Assembly: GCA_902783795.1 (NCBI GenBank)
Contig: CACZSO010000281.1
Coordinates: 1-21,319, forward strand
Source: an uncultured Eubacteriales bacterium
GTDB lineage: Bacteria; Bacillota; Clostridia; Lachnospirales; Lachnospiraceae
DNA: 21,319 nucleotides
Reading direction: 5' to 3'
The translations under genes and the position numbers were made by a program. This document shows positions 13,371 through 21,319 of this stretch, one piece after another; within the stretch, counting starts at the first letter, position 1; the number at the start of each line of letters is the position of its first letter. The notes under the pieces are model-generated. The model made no database searches. It was given only the letters and a program-made list of their open reading frames with translations, and was not told where the DNA came from.

Positions 13371-15374
13371 TTATAATACGGCAGTCTCAGTTACAGCGTC
13401 ATCTTTGATATCGTACTTCTCTGCTGCTTCTTCCGCCTGCTGTAAAATAGCGGCATCTGTATAGATATCTGCCAGACGGAAGGTCACATCGCCGGATTGG
13501 CGGATCCCGAAGAAGTCTCCGGGCCCTCTTAACCTAAGGTCTTCAGAGGCGATGAAAAAGCCGTCATTGGAATTTGTCACGACTTTCAGCCGCTGCTGGC
13601 TTTCTTCTGACATGGTGGTGTCAATGAAAATACAGTAGGACTGCTCTGCGCCCCGTCCGATCCGCCCCCTCAGCTGGTGAAGTTGGGCCAGGCCGAAACG
13701 CTCGGCATTTTCTATCATCATGACCGTTGCATTGGGCACGTCTACCCCTACTTCTACTACAGTCGTAGAGACCAGTACCTGGATCTGGTTATCAGAGAAA
13801 GCCTGCATGACCGCTTCTTTTTCTTCGTTTTTCATACGTCCGTGCAGTACGCCCACATGAATGCTTTCCGGATAACGGTCATCCAACATTCTGGCATAAT
13901 CTGTGACATTTTCTCCCTCGGATGCCTCAGACTCTTCCACCATGGGGCAGATCACATAAGCCTGTCTTCCCGTCAGCACCTGATTCTGGATAAATTTCCA
14001 GGCCTTTTCCCTGTAATCGATGCCCACCAGCGCATTTTTTATGGGCAGCCGGTTTTTCGGTTTTTCATCCATGACAGAGATATCCATGTCTCCGTATAGG
14101 ATCATACCTAACGTCCGGGGGATAGGGGTCGCGGACATTACCAATACGTGCGGCATATCGCCCTTTTCCTTCAGGGCTTTACGCTGATTCACACCGAACC
14201 TGTGCTGCTCATCTGTGATCACCAGGGCCAGTTTATCATAGACCACTTTTTCCTGGATCAGGGCATGGGTGCCGATAATGAGATCACAGGCATGGGTACG
14301 GATCTTTTCATAGACTTCTTTCTTCTCTGAGGCTTTCATAGAGCCTGTCAGCAGGCAGACAGAAAGATTCAGATCCTGACTCTCGATCAAGGAAGTAAAG
14401 GTCTTATAATGCTGCTGTGCCAGGACTTCGGTAGGGGCCATCATGACGCTCTGACATGCGTTTAGGGCCGTCAGATACATGGCAGTGAAAGCAACAATGG
14501 TCTTACCGCTGCCCACATCGCCCTGCACCAGGCGGTTCATAAGCATTGATCCTGTCATATCTTCCGTGATCTCTTTTATCACTTTCTGCTGGGCATTCGT
14601 CAATGTATAGGGCAGGTTCTGTATAAAGGCATTTACGGCTTCCTTTTCTTCGATCTTAAAATGATTCGGTTCGGATCTGACGGTTTCTCTTAAGTTTCGA
14701 ACCCCCAGGATAAAGCGGTAAAATTCCTCAAATACCAGTCTTCTTCTGGCTTTCGCCAGGTTTTCCTTATCCCCTGGAAAATGTATCTCACGTACTGCGT
14801 CATTCAGGCCTTCCAGCCGGCAGTCATTCAGGATCTCATCAGGAAGTGTCTCACTGACCGTGATGCCATCATCAAAACAGGTACGGACAGCACTCTCAAT
14901 GGATTTTCCTGTTATCCCTTTTGTCAGCGGATAGACAGGTCTCAGAGTGTTCAGCAGTTTTGTATAATCCTGGGGTTTAAAGATCTGGGGCTGGTCCATC
15001 TGCCGGATACTTCCAAAGCCTTTCAGCTGCCCCCGGAAAACATATTGGCTTCCCGGATACAGGCTTTTGGAAAGATAAGGCATATTAAACCAGGTGATCT
15101 TAAGAGAACTGCCTTCTTCGTCCCGGACGATGACATCGGTGATCTTCAGGTTCTTAACATAACGCGTCACCGGTTTCTGGATGATCAGGCCCTGGACCGC
15201 CGCAAAATCCCTGTATTTTGCCTCACGGATAGAGACCGGCGGTTCATACTGCTCATAACTGCGCGGGAAATAAAAGAGCAGATCTTCCACTGTCCTGATA
15301 CCCAGTCTTAAAAAATCTCCGGCTCTTTTTTCACCCACGCCCCGGATAGCCGTGATCCTGTCCTTCAGTTCCAT
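13371..15374 (-). CDS. recG: ATP-dependent DNA helicase RecG
   Basis: This 667-residue helicase remodels stalled replication forks and migrates branched DNA. The N-terminal part carries the helix-hairpin-like IRGVGEKRAGDF at 10-21 and the OB-fold wedge domain (about 55-140). The superfamily 2 motor follows, with Walker A GDVGSGKT at 285-292, the DEQH box at 388-391, SATPIPRT at 414-421, and motif VI QLRGRIGRG near 590. Length is normal for RecG. The ATG at 15374 has only a weak AAG-type ribosome binding site, and a 12-bp hairpin ends 12 bases upstream of it. It follows the fatty acid kinase gene by 46 bases, the usual Firmicute gene order. Confidence 0.96.
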   Translation of the reverse strand: MELKDRITAIRGVGEKRAGDFLRLGIRTVEDLLFYFPRSYEQYEPPVSIREAKYRDFAAVQGLIIQKPVTRYVKNLKITDVIVRDEEGSSLKITWFNMPYLSKSLYPGSQYVFRGQLKGFGSIRQMDQPQIFKPQDYTKLLNTLRPVYPLTKGITGKSIESAVRTCFDDGITVSETLPDEILNDCRLEGLNDAVREIHFPGDKENLAKARRRLVFEEFYRFILGVRNLRETVRSEPNHFKIEEKEAVNAFIQNLPYTLTNAQQKVIKEITEDMTGSMLMNRLVQGDVGSGKTIVAFTAMYLTALNACQSVMMAPTEVLAQQHYKTFTSLIESQDLNLSVCLLTGSMKASEKKEVYEKIRTHACDLIIGTHALIQEKVVYDKLALVITDEQHRFGVNQRKALKEKGDMPHVLVMSATPIPRTLGMILYGDMDISVMDEKPKNRLPIKNALVGIDYREKAWKFIQNQVLTGRQAYVICPMVEESEASEGENVTDYARMLDDRYPESIHVGVLHGRMKNEEKEAVMQAFSDNQIQVLVSTTVVEVGVDVPNATVMMIENAERFGLAQLHQLRGRIGRGAEQSYCIFIDTTMSEESQQRLKVVTNSNDGFFIASEDLRLRGPGDFFGIRQSGDVTFRLADIYTDAAILQQAEEAAEKYDIKDDAVTETAVL

Positions 15375-15381
15375 TTTTCTT

Positions 15382-15415
15382 AAAACAGTGCCTGCCGTTT
15401 CAGACGGCAGGCACT
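15382..15415 (-). terminator. Hairpin with short T-run between the kinase gene and recG
   Basis: AGTGCCTGCCGT (15387-15398) and ACGGCAGGCACT (15404-15415) form a perfect GC-rich 12-bp stem with a 5-base loop. On the minus strand it is followed by GTTTTAA. The stem starts 5 bases after the kinase stop and ends 12 bases before recG, so it probably works as a partial terminator or processing site. Confidence 0.7.
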
Positions 15416-15420
15416 TTCAA

Positions 15421-17106
15421 TTATTCTACAGATACCAGGTAGTAATAGACCGGCTGGCCGCCGAATACCACTTCCACCTCTGCATCCTGCGCTACATCGA
15501 CGATGCTCTCCTGCAGCTTCTCTGCATCTTTTTTCTTCACATCTTTTCCGTAGTACAGGGTAACAAGGGAAGAATCATCCGTCACGGCTTTTTTCACAGC
15601 CTCTTTGACCACGCCGTTAAGGTCAGTTCCTACACTCAGCACCATTTTTTCGCACAGGGCCATGTAATCATCCTTGTGGATCTCCACCCCATCGATCACG
15701 GTATCCCGGATAGCATAGGTCACTTCGATGGTCGAAACGGTCTGACGGCTTTCACGAAGGGTCTCCTCCACCGTCTTCACATCCTCCTGGGGCACATAAT
15801 TCACCAGGCAGGTAATGCCTTCGCAAACGGTTTTCGTCGGGATGACTTTCACGTCCTTATCCGTAGTCAGATCTGCCGCCTGGTTCGCTGCCATGACGAT
15901 GTTCGAATTATTCGGCAGGATGAAGATGTGGTCCGCATTGATCTTCTGGATAGCCGTCAAAAAGTCTTCTGTCGAAGGGTTCATGGTCTGGCCGCCGGAT
16001 ATGACGATGTCAGTGCCCAGCTCATGGAAAAGTTCGGTCAGTCCGTCACCGCCGCAGACAGAGATAAAGGATACTTCCTTATGCTCCGTGGCCAGCAGTT
16101 CTTCTCTGGCTTCTTCTTCATCCGCTTTCTTCTGTTCTAACGCCAGTTTTTCTGTATCTTTAAACAGACGTTCCCGGTGCTCTTCCCGCATATTATCGAT
16201 CTTGATCCGGGAAAGCTGGCCATATCCCAGGGCTTTCTGAAGTACGGACCCTGGCTCATTCGTGTGGACATGGATCTTCACAAGATCATCGTCCGCCACC
16301 AGCACCAGAGAATCCCCAAGGCCGGTAAGGAAATGCTTCATTTCCTTCTCATCCGTATCTGTAAACGGACGCTCCAGGAGAATAATAAACTCCGTGCAGT
16401 AGCCGAAACGGATATCGGAGGTTTCCAGGTTTTCAGTATCTATATGGATATTTTCTTTCTTCGGGCCTTCAAATTCAGGCATGGAAAGATCCACTTCACG
16501 GCCCAGGAAAGCATCCTGCATCCCATGCATGATGACCATAAGACCCTGGCCGCCGGAATCCACCACACCAGCCTGTTTTAAGACGCTCAGCTGCTCCGGT
16601 GTATAAGCCAGTGCTTCATCACCTGCCCGGATGACCTCTTCCAGGAAATCCGCAATATCATCACAGTCTTTTAGTTCCCTGGCTTTATCTTCCATGGCCT
16701 TTGCCACAGAAAGAATAGTTCCTTCCTTAGGCGACATAACCGCCTTATAAGCCGTTTCTACGGCCCTTTCGCAGGCTTTGGCCATGACCGGGATATCTAA
16801 TGCCCCTTCTTCCTGGACGCTCTTGGAAAAGCCCCTTAAAAGCTGCGAAAGGATGACGCCGGAATTTCCCCGGGCTCCCCTTAAGGCACCTGAAGCAATA
16901 GCACGCATGACAGACTGAAGGGACCGGTCTTCCGTTTCCTGAAGAGAACGGACAGCCGACATCATGGTCATAGTCATATTTGTACCGGTATCACCGTCAG
17001 GCACCGGAAATACATTCAGTTCATTGATCCATTCTTTTTTCGCATCCAGGGCATTTGCGCCGGACACGAACATATTGATTAACATTACAGCATCTATTGA
17101 AGCCAC
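15421..17106 (-). CDS. fakA: Fatty acid kinase catalytic subunit, DAK2-domain (YloV/FakA)
   Basis: This 561-residue protein corresponds to YloV/FakA, which phosphorylates fatty acids bound to a FakB (DegV-family) partner so that exogenous fatty acids can enter phospholipid synthesis. The N-terminal DhaL-like kinase domain (about 1-200) has the metal-binding PDGDTGTNM at 36-44, with Asp37 and Asp39, then RGARGNSGVILS near 76-87 and VDSGGQG near 187. The middle and C-terminal domains, ending in EVVFGGQPVYYYLVSVE, are typical. The start is the GTG at 17106, with GGAGGG 4 bases upstream; the next in-frame ATG is codon 8. It follows the Asp23-like gene by 11 bases. No FakB gene is in the window. 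Confidence 0.92.
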   Translation of the reverse strand: MASIDAVMLINMFVSGANALDAKKEWINELNVFPVPDGDTGTNMTMTMMSAVRSLQETEDRSLQSVMRAIASGALRGARGNSGVILSQLLRGFSKSVQEEGALDIPVMAKACERAVETAYKAVMSPKEGTILSVAKAMEDKARELKDCDDIADFLEEVIRAGDEALAYTPEQLSVLKQAGVVDSGGQGLMVIMHGMQDAFLGREVDLSMPEFEGPKKENIHIDTENLETSDIRFGYCTEFIILLERPFTDTDEKEMKHFLTGLGDSLVLVADDDLVKIHVHTNEPGSVLQKALGYGQLSRIKIDNMREEHRERLFKDTEKLALEQKKADEEEAREELLATEHKEVSFISVCGGDGLTELFHELGTDIVISGGQTMNPSTEDFLTAIQKINADHIFILPNNSNIVMAANQAADLTTDKDVKVIPTKTVCEGITCLVNYVPQEDVKTVEETLRESRQTVSTIEVTYAIRDTVIDGVEIHKDDYMALCEKMVLSVGTDLNGVVKEAVKKAVTDDSSLVTLYYGKDVKKKDAEKLQESIVDVAQDAEVEVVFGGQPVYYYLVSVE

Positions 17107-17117
17107 TTTACCCTCCG

Positions 17118-17468
17118 TCAGTCGATGACACGCACGCCCTCAACGAAAATATTGATCTTTTCTACCGTCATCCCGGTAAATGTCTCTACCTGATAGGTGA
17201 CGTTTTCTATCAGATTCTCGGTCACTGCCTGAATGCTGACGCCATAGGCTACGATGATGTGGAAATCGATGGTGATCTTATTATCCTTTACGCTGACAGA
17301 GACACCTTTTGAGACCCGGTCTGACTTAAGGATCCTGGCAAAACCGTCTTTCTGCGAGACAGCGCCCAGGCCGACGATGCCGAAGCATGACTTGGCTTCT
17401 GCGCCTGCATACTGGGCTATGACCTCAGTATCGATACGGACTGAAGCTTTGTTTTTCTTTTCTTCCAT
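17118..17468 (-). CDS. Asp23/Gls24 family protein (YloU-like)
   Basis: This 116-residue protein is a single Asp23 (DUF322) domain, a small envelope-stress-associated family often found just before the DAK2-type kinase gene in Firmicutes. Visible features are the ASVRIDTEVIAQYAG start, the GIVGLGAV loop and the terminal VEKINIFVEGVRV. The ATG at 17468 is chosen over an in-frame start at 17540 because GGGAG lies 6 bases upstream of it and the extra 24 residues are not family-like. It is the first gene of the unit with the kinase gene and recG and is divergent from rpmB. I found no promoter with good spacing in the 242-base divergent region on this strand. Confidence 0.9.
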   Translation of the reverse strand: MEEKKNKASVRIDTEVIAQYAGAEAKSCFGIVGLGAVSQKDGFARILKSDRVSKGVSVSVKDNKITIDFHIIVAYGVSIQAVTENLIENVTYQVETFTGMTVEKINIFVEGVRVID

Positions 17469-17607
17469 AAATTTCTCCCTATGATCTTTAGCTGCTTCAC
17501 ATAGTAATATTATCACAGACAGGCCGCTTTTTTTGCGCACTCATCCAATGAGGTATTGTAACATAGAGTCAAAAAAAAAGAAACCTATATTTTTATATAA
17601 AAAATGC

Positions 17608-17636
17608 TTGCTTTTTTTATTTGTTTCTGTTATTAT
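17608..17636 (+). promoter_or_regulatory. Promoter for rpmB with AT-rich upstream element
   Basis: TTGCTT (17608-17613) and TATTAT (17631-17636) are 17 bases apart. The 50 bases upstream are strongly AT-rich, with an A9 run at 17571-17579 and alternating A/T, which fits an UP element expected for a ribosomal protein gene. Confidence 0.75.
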
Positions 17637-17665
17637 ACCAATGTTGCGGTCTAGGAAAAGCCGCT

Positions 17666-17686
17666 CCCCAGATTTTTGATCAGGGG
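17666..17686 (+). promoter_or_regulatory. Hairpin in the rpmB leader
   Basis: CCCC-A-GAT (17666-17673) pairs with ATC-A-GGGG (17679-17686) across one A-A mismatch, ending about 6 bases before the AGGAGG region. A second short pairing (GCGG 17646-17649 with CCGC 17661-17664) precedes it. A role in control of L28 synthesis is possible but not established by anything seen here. Confidence 0.4.
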
Positions 17687-17710
17687 CAAATAAGGAGGAG
17701 GTGCATAGGT

Positions 17711-17911
17711 ATGGCTAAATGTGCAATCTGCGAAAAGGGTGCTCATTTTGGGATCATGGTAAGCCATTCCCACAGAAGAACCAACAGAATGTGGAAGTCC
17801 AACGTTAGATCTGTCCGTGTTAAGACAGAAAACGGCGGTACGAAAAAGATGTATGTCTGTACTTCCTGCCTGCGTTCTGGTTTAGTTGAAAAAGCATACC
17901 GTACAGTATAA
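17711..17911 (+). CDS. rpmB: 50S ribosomal protein L28, zinc-binding form
   Basis: This 66-residue protein is L28 of the large ribosomal subunit. It carries two CxxC pairs, Cys4/Cys7 (MAKCAICEKG) and Cys50/Cys53 (VCTSCLR), so it is the zinc-ribbon form, together with the conserved HSHRRTNRMWKSN at 19-31. The ATG at 17711 has AGGAGGAGG upstream; an open extension to 17621 crosses the promoter and is not L28. It is a single-gene unit divergent from the Asp23-like gene, with its own promoter and terminator. Confidence 0.97.
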   Translation: MAKCAICEKGAHFGIMVSHSHRRTNRMWKSNVRSVRVKTENGGTKKMYVCTSCLRSGLVEKAYRTV

Positions 17912-17913
17912 AA

Positions 17914-17942
17914 AAGAGGCCGTCATCACGGCCCCTTTTTTT
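17914..17942. terminator. Bidirectional terminator between rpmB and the fourth esterase
   Basis: AAGAGGCCGT (17914-17923) pairs with ACGGCCCCTT (17928-17937) over 10 positions with one A-C mismatch and a CATC loop. Seven Ts follow on the plus strand (17936-17942) and six Ts follow on the minus strand, so it serves both convergent genes. Confidence 0.92.
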
Positions 17943-17949
17943 ATGCTTT

Positions 17950-18819
17950 TCAGCGGTAGAACTGCTTGATCGCGTTAATGGTATACTGGAGCCTCCACTG
18001 GGTATGATGCTCTCCGTCTTTCCATACCAGGTAGGCTGCATTCTGGTTTTCTCCGAAGAAATCAAAGATATCCGTATAAGACTGCAGGACACCCATCATC
18101 ATGTTAAAAGGCTCAAAAACGATGTCTTCCGAACCGGTGATGGCATAGATGCTGTAATCCGACTTTGCAAAGTTCTGGGCTTTAACAGCGCTTTCTACGG
18201 CTCTGGCGGTCTCATTGGCCCAGGCCCTGTCATAATGGGCATTCAGGCTGCCGGGACCGGTCACCGCGGAGGCATGTGCCGACAGGAAGCCGAAGCGGTT
18301 AAACGTATCGATCCGGTTCATGAAAACTGACCAGGTGGTCATGGAGCCCATGGACCAGCCCATGACGCTGCGGTGTTCTCTCGAATTCATGGTCTTATAC
18401 TTAGACTCTACTGCCGGGATCAGGTCATTCACCAGTTCTTTATGGAACTCGGTGGTGATGCCCGCATTTCCTTCGTGAGTCTCCGGGATCTTATTATCCG
18501 GATATTCGGAAGGCGTCACGATGATGAGGGGCGGGATCTCTCCCCGGTCGATCATATGGTCCACAGCCCTTTTCAGTTTGTTCTCTTCTCCGTTCTCATA
18601 AAGATACTTCTCTGCATATTCTAATCCGCCATGGATCAGATACAGGATCTCATATTCTTTTTCCGGGTCATAATTCCAGGGTGTGTACACAAAGGCATAT
18701 TTGTCCATGGCACGGCCCAGGAAGGATGATTTGTAATCGATCCGCTCTACTTTTCCTTTATGTTCACATTCGGTATAGTATAAAGGATCAATGTCTTCGA
18801 TGATATTTGTATACTTCAT
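17950..18819 (-). CDS. CE1-type carbohydrate esterase (fourth esterase)
   Basis: This 289-residue alpha/beta hydrolase resembles the feruloyl/acetylxylan esterase side of CE1. The nucleophile lies in VMGWSMGSMTTW, the acid in GSEDIVFEP, and the base in DGEHHTQWRLQY near the C-terminus; the LIHGG oxyanion motif is near residue 62. It is clearly different from the three clustered esterases, with an N-terminal extension of about 30 residues, a GWSMG rather than GLSMG elbow, and longer loops. No signal peptide is seen, unlike most secreted xylan-acting CE1 enzymes. The ATG at 18819 has GGAGG 5 bases upstream, and a good promoter lies at 18869-18897, so it is expressed on its own. Substrate unknown. 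Confidence 0.85.
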   Translation of the reverse strand: MKYTNIIEDIDPLYYTECEHKGKVERIDYKSSFLGRAMDKYAFVYTPWNYDPEKEYEILYLIHGGLEYAEKYLYENGEENKLKRAVDHMIDRGEIPPLIIVTPSEYPDNKIPETHEGNAGITTEFHKELVNDLIPAVESKYKTMNSREHRSVMGWSMGSMTTWSVFMNRIDTFNRFGFLSAHASAVTGPGSLNAHYDRAWANETARAVESAVKAQNFAKSDYSIYAITGSEDIVFEPFNMMMGVLQSYTDIFDFFGENQNAAYLVWKDGEHHTQWRLQYTINAIKQFYR

Positions 18820-18868
18820 GCTTTCCTCCCTCTGTTGATGATATATTTCCTCTGGTTTCTTTCTACCT

Positions 18869-18897
18869 ATTATGCCACAAACCCTTCTTACTTACAA
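18869..18897 (-). promoter_or_regulatory. Promoter for the fourth esterase
   Basis: On the minus strand TTGTAA (18897-18892) and CATAAT (18874-18869) are 17 bases apart, and TGG directly before the -10 provides an extended -10. It sits between the end of the C_GCAxxG_C_C gene and the esterase start, and no terminator intervenes. Confidence 0.7.
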
Positions 18898-18907
18898 GGC
18901 ATAAATA

Positions 18908-19312
18908 TCAAAGCTTCTGCTTTTCCCTCAGGATTTCTTCTGTCAGTGCTGTGCACTTAAGTACCAGGCCATCACAGAAAGGCTTCTTGATGCCGCCGGC
19001 TTCTTCGTTCTTTCGAAGCAAGGTCCGGCAGTCCATGTCATTGCCCATAAAAGCTCTTGCTCTGGCGAAGTAATCCTGCAAGGTTTCCGGATCATCGATG
19101 CCGAAAAGTCCCAGTGCCATGACACCGCCTGTTACGGCTCCGCAAACAGAACCGCTTTTCATTCCGCCGCCAAAAGCCGCTGCAAACCGGTAAGCCGTTT
19201 TTTCATCAATACCTGCGTCCTCACAGAAAGGGATGACCACAGCCTGGGCACAGTTATAATGGGGGATCTCAATAGCCCTTAATTCTTTTGCTCTCTCAAC
19301 GTATCTGCTCAT
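18908..19312 (-). CDS. C_GCAxxG_C_C family putative redox-active protein
   Basis: This 134-residue protein matches the cysteine-rich C_GCAxxG_C_C family, proposed to be redox active and common in anaerobes. Visible features are YNCAQAV with Cys21, Cys30, FGGGMKSGSVCGAVTGG at 47-63 with Cys57, then Cys95 (MDCRTLL), Cys113 (PFCDGL) and Cys120. A hydrophobic helix follows the central cysteine. Its ATG overlaps the lon stop codon in an ATGA, so the two are probably translationally coupled. The family is usually found near metal or redox genes; being tied to lon is less expected. Biochemical function is unknown. Confidence 0.85.
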   Translation of the reverse strand: MSRYVERAKELRAIEIPHYNCAQAVVIPFCEDAGIDEKTAYRFAAAFGGGMKSGSVCGAVTGGVMALGLFGIDDPETLQDYFARARAFMGNDMDCRTLLRKNEEAGGIKKPFCDGLVLKCTALTEEILREKQKL

Positions 19313-21319
19313 TCTTCCGTCTCCATGATTCCTGTTTTTCTTAAGATATCCTTCACCGATCTCACTGACACGATCTCTATCTTATCCTTCACTTCCTGGG
19401 CCACATCTTTAAGGTCGTACAGGTTTTCCTCAGGGATAAATACCTTTTCAACACCTGAGCGTTCGGCAGCCATCAGTTTTTCCGGCAGTCCGCCGATGGC
19501 CGTCACTGCCCCTCTTAATGATACTTCTCCCGTCATGGCGATGTGCGGGTCTACGATCTTTCCTGTCACTAAAGATGAAAGGGCTGTCGTCAATGTCACG
19601 CCTGCGGAAGGTCCGTCTTTCGGTACCGCACCCGCCGGCACATGGATATGAAGGTCGTGGTCTTCAAAGATCTTTGACTCTTCCGGGAAGTTTGTTTTTA
19701 CCAGGCTCAAGGCGATCATGGCTGACTCCTTCATCACATCGCCCAGCTGGCCGGTAATAGTGAGATTCCCCTTCCCTTTTGTCAGCATCGTCTCGATATA
19801 CAAGATCTCGCCGCCGGCCGCGGTCCAGGCTAGTCCTGTCACCACCCCGTTTTTCGGTTCGGGCAGGATGCTTTCATGGCGGATAGGCCGTTCATCCATC
19901 TCTTCTCTGACCACTTCCGGTGTTACATCGATCTTTTCATCCGGCTTAGAAGCGATCTTGACCGCCAGGATCCGGCACAGGGTATCGATGCATTTACGAA
20001 GTCCGCGGACACCGGCTTCCATCGTATAATCTGAGATCAGCGATCTGATAGCCTCATCCTCTACCTGCATCTGCTCTGAGGAAATACCCATGCTCTCCAT
20101 GGATTTCCGGATCAGGTGTTCTTTCGCGATATAGAATTTCTCTACCGGTGTATAACCGCTGAACTGTATCACTTCCATCCGGTTCAGCAAAGGCTCCGGG
20201 ATGGTATCCAGAGAGTTCGCCGTACAGATAAAAAGCACATCAGAAAGATCATAAGGCACATTCATGTAATGATCTGTAAAAGTGTTATTCTGTTCAGGGT
20301 CCAGCACCTCCAGAAGCGCACTGGCCGGGCTTCCGTTATAGGATGCCGATAATTTATCCACTTCATCCAGCACCATGACGGGATTTGAAACGCCGCTCTT
20401 ATGGATACCGTCCATGATCCTTCCGGGCATGGCGCCAATGTATGTGCGCCGGTGTCCGCGGATATCAGATTCATCATGCACACCGCCCAAAGACACTCTC
20501 ACATATTCGCGTCCCAAAGCACGGGCAATGCTCTTTCCGATACTGGTCTTCCCGGTACCAGGGGCTCCCACAAACAGCAAAATAGAGCCAGACTGCTGCT
20601 TTTTCAGGTTCATGACAGCGATCTGCTGGATGATACGCTCCTTCACTTTCTTCAGGCCATAATGATCTTCATCCAGGATCCGCCGTGCTTCTTCAAGATC
20701 GATCCTTTCCGCAGCTTCCTTTTTCCAGGACAGGCCTGTCACAAAGTCCAGATAATCATACAGCATGCCGGACTCCGCAGAATTCTGTCCTTCCTGTTTC
20801 AGCCGGTTCAGCACCTTCTCCGCTTCCCGCCGCGCTGTATCATTCATGCCGGAATCTTCGATCTTTTCTGCAAAGCGCTGAATATCCGTGACGTTTTCCG
20901 GATGCATCTCATCCAGTTCTTTCTGAAGGCGCTCCATCTGCTTTTTGATGGCCGATTCCCGGTACATCTGCTGGTATTCCTTCTGCTGGGAGCTGACGGC
21001 TTCGTTAGTGATACGGCCTACTTCAAGGAAATCATATAAGGCTTCTTCCAGGATCTGAGTCCTCTTAGCCCGGCTGTCCTCCTTTAAGATCTCGTATTTT
21101 TCTTCATTAGTAAGCTTCATCCAGGGAGAGCAGAAAGCAGCCGCCATGCTTATGGAATCGATCTGCCGGATCCAGACCTTCAGTCCTTCGGCAAACTCAA
21201 AACCTTTGGCAAATTCCTGCATCTCTTCCAGGATACTCACCAGCTTTTCTTTCTCCTCCCGGGGATCCAGATCATCTATGTCCGGTCTTTTAGAGATGGT
21301 GAGCTCTATGGTATGGTCA
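19309..21319 (-). CDS. lon: ATP-dependent protease Lon (5' end outside the window)
   Basis: The frame is open to the right edge, so the N-terminal part of about 100-130 residues lies outside; 669 residues are visible (numbered here from the edge). A coiled-coil middle region (KKQMERLQKEL near 125-135) precedes the AAA+ module, with Walker A GAPGTGKT at 251-258 and Walker B VMVLDEVDKL at 314-323. The C-terminal proteolytic domain has the Ser571 (PKDGPSAG)-Lys614 (GGLPEKLMAA) dyad, spaced 43 residues apart as in E. coli Lon. A GTG at 21240 could be read as a start but is internal: the codons before it (DPREEKEKL) continue the Lon frame. It degrades damaged and regulatory proteins in the cytoplasm and is coupled to the downstream C_GCAxxG_C_C gene. 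Confidence 0.95.
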   Translation of the reverse strand, partial: DHTIELTISKRPDIDDLDPREEKEKLVSILEEMQEFAKGFEFAEGLKVWIRQIDSISMAAAFCSPWMKLTNEEKYEILKEDSRAKRTQILEEALYDFLEVGRITNEAVSSQQKEYQQMYRESAIKKQMERLQKELDEMHPENVTDIQRFAEKIEDSGMNDTARREAEKVLNRLKQEGQNSAESGMLYDYLDFVTGLSWKKEAAERIDLEEARRILDEDHYGLKKVKERIIQQIAVMNLKKQQSGSILLFVGAPGTGKTSIGKSIARALGREYVRVSLGGVHDESDIRGHRRTYIGAMPGRIMDGIHKSGVSNPVMVLDEVDKLSASYNGSPASALLEVLDPEQNNTFTDHYMNVPYDLSDVLFICTANSLDTIPEPLLNRMEVIQFSGYTPVEKFYIAKEHLIRKSMESMGISSEQMQVEDEAIRSLISDYTMEAGVRGLRKCIDTLCRILAVKIASKPDEKIDVTPEVVREEMDERPIRHESILPEPKNGVVTGLAWTAAGGEILYIETMLTKGKGNLTITGQLGDVMKESAMIALSLVKTNFPEESKIFEDHDLHIHVPAGAVPKDGPSAGVTLTTALSSLVTGKIVDPHIAMTGEVSLRGAVTAIGGLPEKLMAAERSGVEKVFIPEENLYDLKDVAQEVKDKIEIVSVRSVKDILRKTGIMETEE

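Noticed and set aside
15352..16140. A 262-codon plus-strand frame opposite the fatty acid kinase gene
   Set aside because: Shadow frame rich in H, R and F without a ribosome binding site; the minus strand is clearly the coding strand.
1..21319. CRISPR arrays, insertion sequences, prophage or toxin-antitoxin genes
   Set aside because: No regularly spaced repeats, transposase or phage-type motifs, or small toxin/antitoxin pairs were found on either strand.

Overview
The window looks like chromosome from a moderate-GC clostridial Firmicute, most likely a Lachnospiraceae-type gut anaerobe. The support is the order rpmB (divergent), Asp23/YloU-like gene, DAK2-type fatty acid kinase gene, recG; the strong AGGAGG ribosome binding sites; a four-cysteine L28; a GPH sugar symporter; and a C_GCAxxG_C_C redox protein. 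The family assignments are secure, but the genus is inference. No phage, transposase, integrase, CRISPR array or rRNA was seen.

Layout, left to right. (1) 1-3212, minus strand: galM, then topB, then the start of a small membrane protein cut by the window edge. (2) 3213-3595: a 383-bp divergent intergenic region with one promoter for each direction and several hairpins. (3) 3596-5014, plus: a GPH-family sugar:cation symporter. (4) 5015-5334: a 14-bp perfect inverted repeat, then a solitary tRNA-Thr(GGU) with its own promoter and terminator. (5) 5335-7562, minus: a D-lyxose/D-mannose-type cupin isomerase followed by a GH32 beta-fructosidase. (6) 7689-11821, minus: three consecutive, diverged CE1/esterase-D-type esterases followed by a protein of the L-fucose/L-arabinose isomerase superfamily, closed by a terminator. 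(7) 11976-13262, minus: a LacY/MFS_1-like transporter with its own terminator. (8) 13371-17468, minus: Asp23/YloU-like gene, fakA-type kinase gene, recG, with a hairpin between the kinase gene and recG. (9) 17711-17911, plus: rpmB. (10) 17950-18819, minus: a fourth esterase with its own promoter. (11) 18908 to the right edge, minus: lon (5' end outside) and a C_GCAxxG_C_C protein overlapping it by four bases.

How the parts may work together. Regions 3-7 read as a carbohydrate-use neighbourhood: two different sugar transporters, a mutarotase, a fructosidase, two aldose-ketose isomerases and three esterases, none with a visible export signal. The most economical reading (inference) is that short, acylated, probably fructose-containing sugars are imported intact, deacylated in the cytoplasm, hydrolysed and isomerised. 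No sugar kinase, aldolase or transcription factor is in the window, so the pathway would have to be completed and controlled elsewhere. The most unusual local signals are the leader of the middle esterase (a long hairpin, an A7 run and a mini-ORF between the ribosome binding site and the start codon), the hairpin-filled divergent galM/symporter region, and an atypical T-loop in the tRNA.
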